The position numbers were made by a program, and so were the translations under genes. Below are positions 61,687 to 64,000 of a DNA stretch of 64,000 bases, one piece after another. The notes beneath the pieces are model-generated. The model made no database searches and was not told the DNA's origin. It worked only from the letters and a program-made list of their open reading frames with translations. Each line of letters opens with the position of its first letter. The stretch's first letter is position 1. The stretch is from Candidatus Heimdallarchaeota archaeon (lineage in GTDB: Archaea; Asgardarchaeota; Heimdallarchaeia; Heimdallarchaeales; Heimdallarchaeaceae). Location of the stretch: contig JAUVXV010000001.1 in the NCBI GenBank assembly GCA_030603365.1, positions 186,001-250,000 on the forward strand, read 5' to 3'.

Positions 61687-63294
61687 TTATAGTTTTCTCA
61701 GACGTTTTCGTAGATTTGTACTTATACTACTTAAGCCTAGAAATGCGAACAACGTTATTAGTATCGTAATAGATGATCCTTCAGTGTTTTCACCAGTAGT
61801 TTCAGTTATTGTCACACATTCATAATCATAGACAAATGGGTAAGGATCAGTATTGTTGTCTTTTCCGTCTATTTGATACTCTCCTATTCCTTCATGATCG
61901 TTCCAATAATTCCCTTCATCTGTTGCGCTTTCATACCATCTATTGTTGTACCCCTCATCATATGCCTGAGAATAACCATGCTCTGTACCATCTCTGTTGT
62001 TGCAGATGAAGTAATTATGATGAATTTTATTCCAAGTTGACACTTCATAAATATAAATGCCATAGTCAATATTTCTAGTTAGTACATTGTATGAGATTGT
62101 CGAAAAATCTGTTTCTCTTATAATAATTCCATTAATGTTGTTGTTACAGGTATTATTTGAAAGAATAATAGAATTCGCAATCCAAAGACGTATGCCTATA
62201 TCATTGTTATAACATAGATTAATACTTACAGAAGAGATACTTCTAAAAATATCAATTCCATAACTGTTATTAAACACCGAGTTACTCATTACATAGTTTG
62301 ACGTACTCAGAAGTACATCAATACCTGTTTGTATGTTATAACTACAAATGTTTTCAGTTATCATAGAATAGGAATCATCAGTAATATAAAGACCAGTAAA
62401 ACCGAAACTGCAGTTATTTTCTTTAACGGTCATTGTTCTAGAATGCTCAAGTTTAATACCATAATGACTCCTTAGACAAACATTGTTATGGATTACTATA
62501 GTATTAGAGTAAAATGCATAAATTCCATAATATGATTTATTACAGAGATTATTGGAAATGGAACTTGCACTCGAGCTTAGAAAACTTAATCCCCAAACGT
62601 TATTAACTAAAGTATTGTTATTTGCGTCTATTATACTAGAATACAATATATGAATGCCAGAATTGGAATTATTATAACAATAATTTTTGTATATTTGAAA
62701 ATTCATAGTTTCATACAATGCAATCCCAAAATCATTTTCATAACATTCATTATCCCCGATATATCCGTTATCAGAGAAATACACTACTATACCTGAAGCA
62801 CTTCCACCACATTTGTTATTTGATATATTAACATTATCTGTTGAGTAAACATAGATTCCATACCATTCTCTCCCATGACAAACATTATTGTTAATTTCAA
62901 TTGTATCTGAAGTTATATTACTTAGACTTATTGCGGATATTTGTGAAGTAATCACACAATTTTGAATTATGAAGTTTTTTGAGACATTGGTGATAAAAAT
63001 TCCGAATTCCAGATTTGTTTCAATAGTTATATATTGAATAAGATATGGATTTTGTATTGTTCCATTTCCAGAAAATCCATAGAAATCAAAATCTACATCA
63101 TCCATAATTATTATAGGTTCAGTGATGGAATTTTTAATTCTGTTTACGTTACCAAAAGTTTGGTATGGTTCTATTTTATAATTTAATGTCTCATTCGGTA
63201 AAATAATTGATTGATTCATACCAGTTGAAAATAGAATTGTAAAAGTAGAAATGATTAACCAGAAATTAATGAGATAATAGTACTTCTTTCTCAT
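61687..63294 (-). CDS. Surface parallel beta-helix protein (NosD-like)
   Basis: A 535-residue protein with a signal peptide (about 1-30), many short repeats of a right-handed beta-helix (NVSNNKCGGSASGIVVY, NFQIYKNYCYNNSNSGIHIL, TISYNVLTRNIDYGIYIYEV), a C-terminal segment (EGNYWNDHEGIGEYQIDG) that is common after such helices, and a C-terminal membrane anchor with basic residues (TNLRKRLRKL). Asn-rich turns are typical. It is likely extracellular and may bind carbohydrate or metal. Substrate unknown. Confidence 0.88.
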   Translation of the reverse strand: MRKKYYYLINFWLIISTFTILFSTGMNQSIILPNETLNYKIEPYQTFGNVNRIKNSITEPIIIMDDVDFDFYGFSGNGTIQNPYLIQYITIETNLEFGIFITNVSKNFIIQNCVITSQISAISLSNITSDTIEINNNVCHGREWYGIYVYSTDNVNISNNKCGGSASGIVVYFSDNGYIGDNECYENDFGIALYETMNFQIYKNYCYNNSNSGIHILYSSIIDANNNTLVNNVWGLSFLSSSASSISNNLCNKSYYGIYAFYSNTIVIHNNVCLRSHYGIKLEHSRTMTVKENNCSFGFTGLYITDDSYSMITENICSYNIQTGIDVLLSTSNYVMSNSVFNNSYGIDIFRSISSVSINLCYNNDIGIRLWIANSIILSNNTCNNNINGIIIRETDFSTISYNVLTRNIDYGIYIYEVSTWNKIHHNYFICNNRDGTEHGYSQAYDEGYNNRWYESATDEGNYWNDHEGIGEYQIDGKDNNTDPYPFVYDYECVTITETTGENTEGSSITILITLFAFLGLSSISTNLRKRLRKL

Positions 63295-63372
63295 AGGGTA
63301 TCACATAGAATTTTAGGTTTTATAATCTTTTTCAAGATTTTAAAGAAAAAAGAAAATGGTTTGACTTTCATT

Positions 63373-64000
63373 TTACAGCCAATCCGTTGAAAGTGTTTCT
63401 CGCATATTAGCAAATTGATACAAATCGTCAGGACCAATTACAGCAAGTGCATAGTCATAAGTTTCTTCTTTTGCATAATAGAAAGCATCGGTTTCATTAT
63501 AACCTAAGTGCAAACCCTCAAAGAAGAAGTGCGTAAATGCACCGCCCCAAGCTCCTTGGTCACCATCACTTTCATTATATCTCGTCCCATTTACTCCATA
63601 CCATCTTGCTGCTTGTGTAAAATTAGCAGCTGTCGCAGCAAAAAATGGGTCATTTTGATGTTCTGGTTTCTCAAATTCAAGTATGAAATCGCCACTATGA
63701 CATGCTTCAATTAAGAAGATAATGTCTGAAGCTTCTAATTCAGCTAATTTATCTATGAAATCCGCAGCTGTAAAATTAATGTTTTGATTCTCCATAGTTT
63801 GATAATAAAGATAGGAATGCCATTCCCTATTAGGAATAATACCCGTTAATCTATTATCACCATGTGTTATAACATATATGAAAACTAGAGAGAATGAACT
63901 TTCATATGTGTCAAGATCATCTATCGCATCTTCCCAATATGATGCGTTTTCATAGTATAAGACATCTGTAAAACTTTCATTGTAAATTAAATCATCTCTT
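63373..64000 (-). CDS. Caspase-fold (clan CD) cysteine peptidase, 5' end outside window
   Basis: The reading frame is open without stops from the window end to the stop at 63373 (about 209 residues). It contains the clan CD dyad: His in VITHGDNRLTG and Cys in LIEACHSGDF, with an upstream strand (SLVFIYV). The C-terminal part (QGAWGGAFTHFFFEGLHLGY) fits the same fold. It resembles legumain/metacaspase-like peptidases; no signal peptide can be seen because the start lies outside. It lies 78 bases downstream of the beta-helix gene on the same strand. Confidence 0.85.
   Translation of the reverse strand, partial: RDDLIYNESFTDVLYYENASYWEDAIDDLDTYESSFSLVFIYVITHGDNRLTGIIPNREWHSYLYYQTMENQNINFTAADFIDKLAELEASDIIFLIEACHSGDFILEFEKPEHQNDPFFAATAANFTQAARWYGVNGTRYNESDGDQGAWGGAFTHFFFEGLHLGYNETDAFYYAKEETYDYALAVIGPDDLYQFANMRETLSTDWL

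Noticed and set aside
1..64000. CRISPR array, insertion sequence or prophage
   Set aside because: No direct repeat-spacer series, transposase, integrase or phage structural gene was seen.

Overview
The window looks like chromosomal DNA of a low-GC archaeon (roughly one third GC by eye), most likely an Asgard archaeon. The archaeal core is clear: TFB, eS1, eS6, eL15, eL43, uS15, exosome subunits Rrp4/Rrp41/Rrp42, SBDS, RNase P proteins Rpp30 and Pop5, ABCE1, RFC large subunit and two Pcc1-type KEOPS proteins. The Asgard lean rests on eukaryote-like signature genes: a cysteine-free UEV domain followed by a coiled coil and a steadiness-box-like tail (ESCRT-I Vps23/TSG101 layout), a longin-like protein, a Dna2-like nuclease-helicase ending in a RING finger, a WD40 protein and a caspase-fold peptidase. 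No rRNA gene or marker tree is available here, so the lineage is an inference.

Layout. 1-8.2 kb: partial amidohydrolase, YchF-type GTPase, a minus-strand operon (XTP pyrophosphatase, uS15, RecJ/GAN-like protein, Pcc1 paralogue, eS1), TFB and eS6. 8.2-18.9 kb: RNase P protein pair, dCMP deaminase, WD40 protein, a possible C/D-box sRNA, IleRS, a large secreted beta-propeller, and a COG1325-type RNA-binding protein. 18.9-25.4 kb: eL15, a frameshifted radical-SAM gene with its DUF4130 partner, TrmO, an SDR enzyme and ABCE1. 25.4-31.9 kb: UEV/steadiness-box protein, a GT4 sugar-phosphate transferase, a coiled-coil/proline-rich protein, an M28-type peptidase, Fpg/Nei glycosylase and THEP1 NTPase. 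31.9-36.5 kb: SBDS-Rrp4-Rrp41-Rrp42-eL43-Brix-Pcc1 operon. 36.5-47.7 kb: TIM-barrel epimerase, DDAH-like enzyme, RFC large subunit, phosphoribosyltransferase, a TrmB-like giant coiled coil, a small ferredoxin, the longin-like gene and the Dna2-RING gene. 47.8-56.7 kb: a solute-binding protein with permuted halves, an ABC ATPase and membrane proteins, EutA, gamma-glutamyltransferase and an APH-type kinase. 57-64 kb: a TetR regulator with paired operators, a structured RNA, a 59-aa ORF, membrane M28 peptidase, PHP protein, initiator tRNA-Met with two introns, a beta-helix surface protein and a partial caspase-like peptidase.

How the parts fit. Much of the window serves translation and RNA processing: ribosomal proteins, exosome, RNase P, ribosome recycling (ABCE1) and maturation (SBDS, Brix), and the t6A pathway (two Pcc1 proteins, with TrmO able to methylate the t6A product). 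Genes are dense, with many 1-14 base overlaps, short intergenic gaps and several TATA boxes 20-35 bases from the start codon that imply leaderless mRNAs. The only gap above 300 bases (57961-58279) holds a structured RNA candidate. The most unusual items are the RING fused to a Dna2-like enzyme, the UEV/steadiness-box protein, the two-intron initiator tRNA and the RNA with two competing folds.
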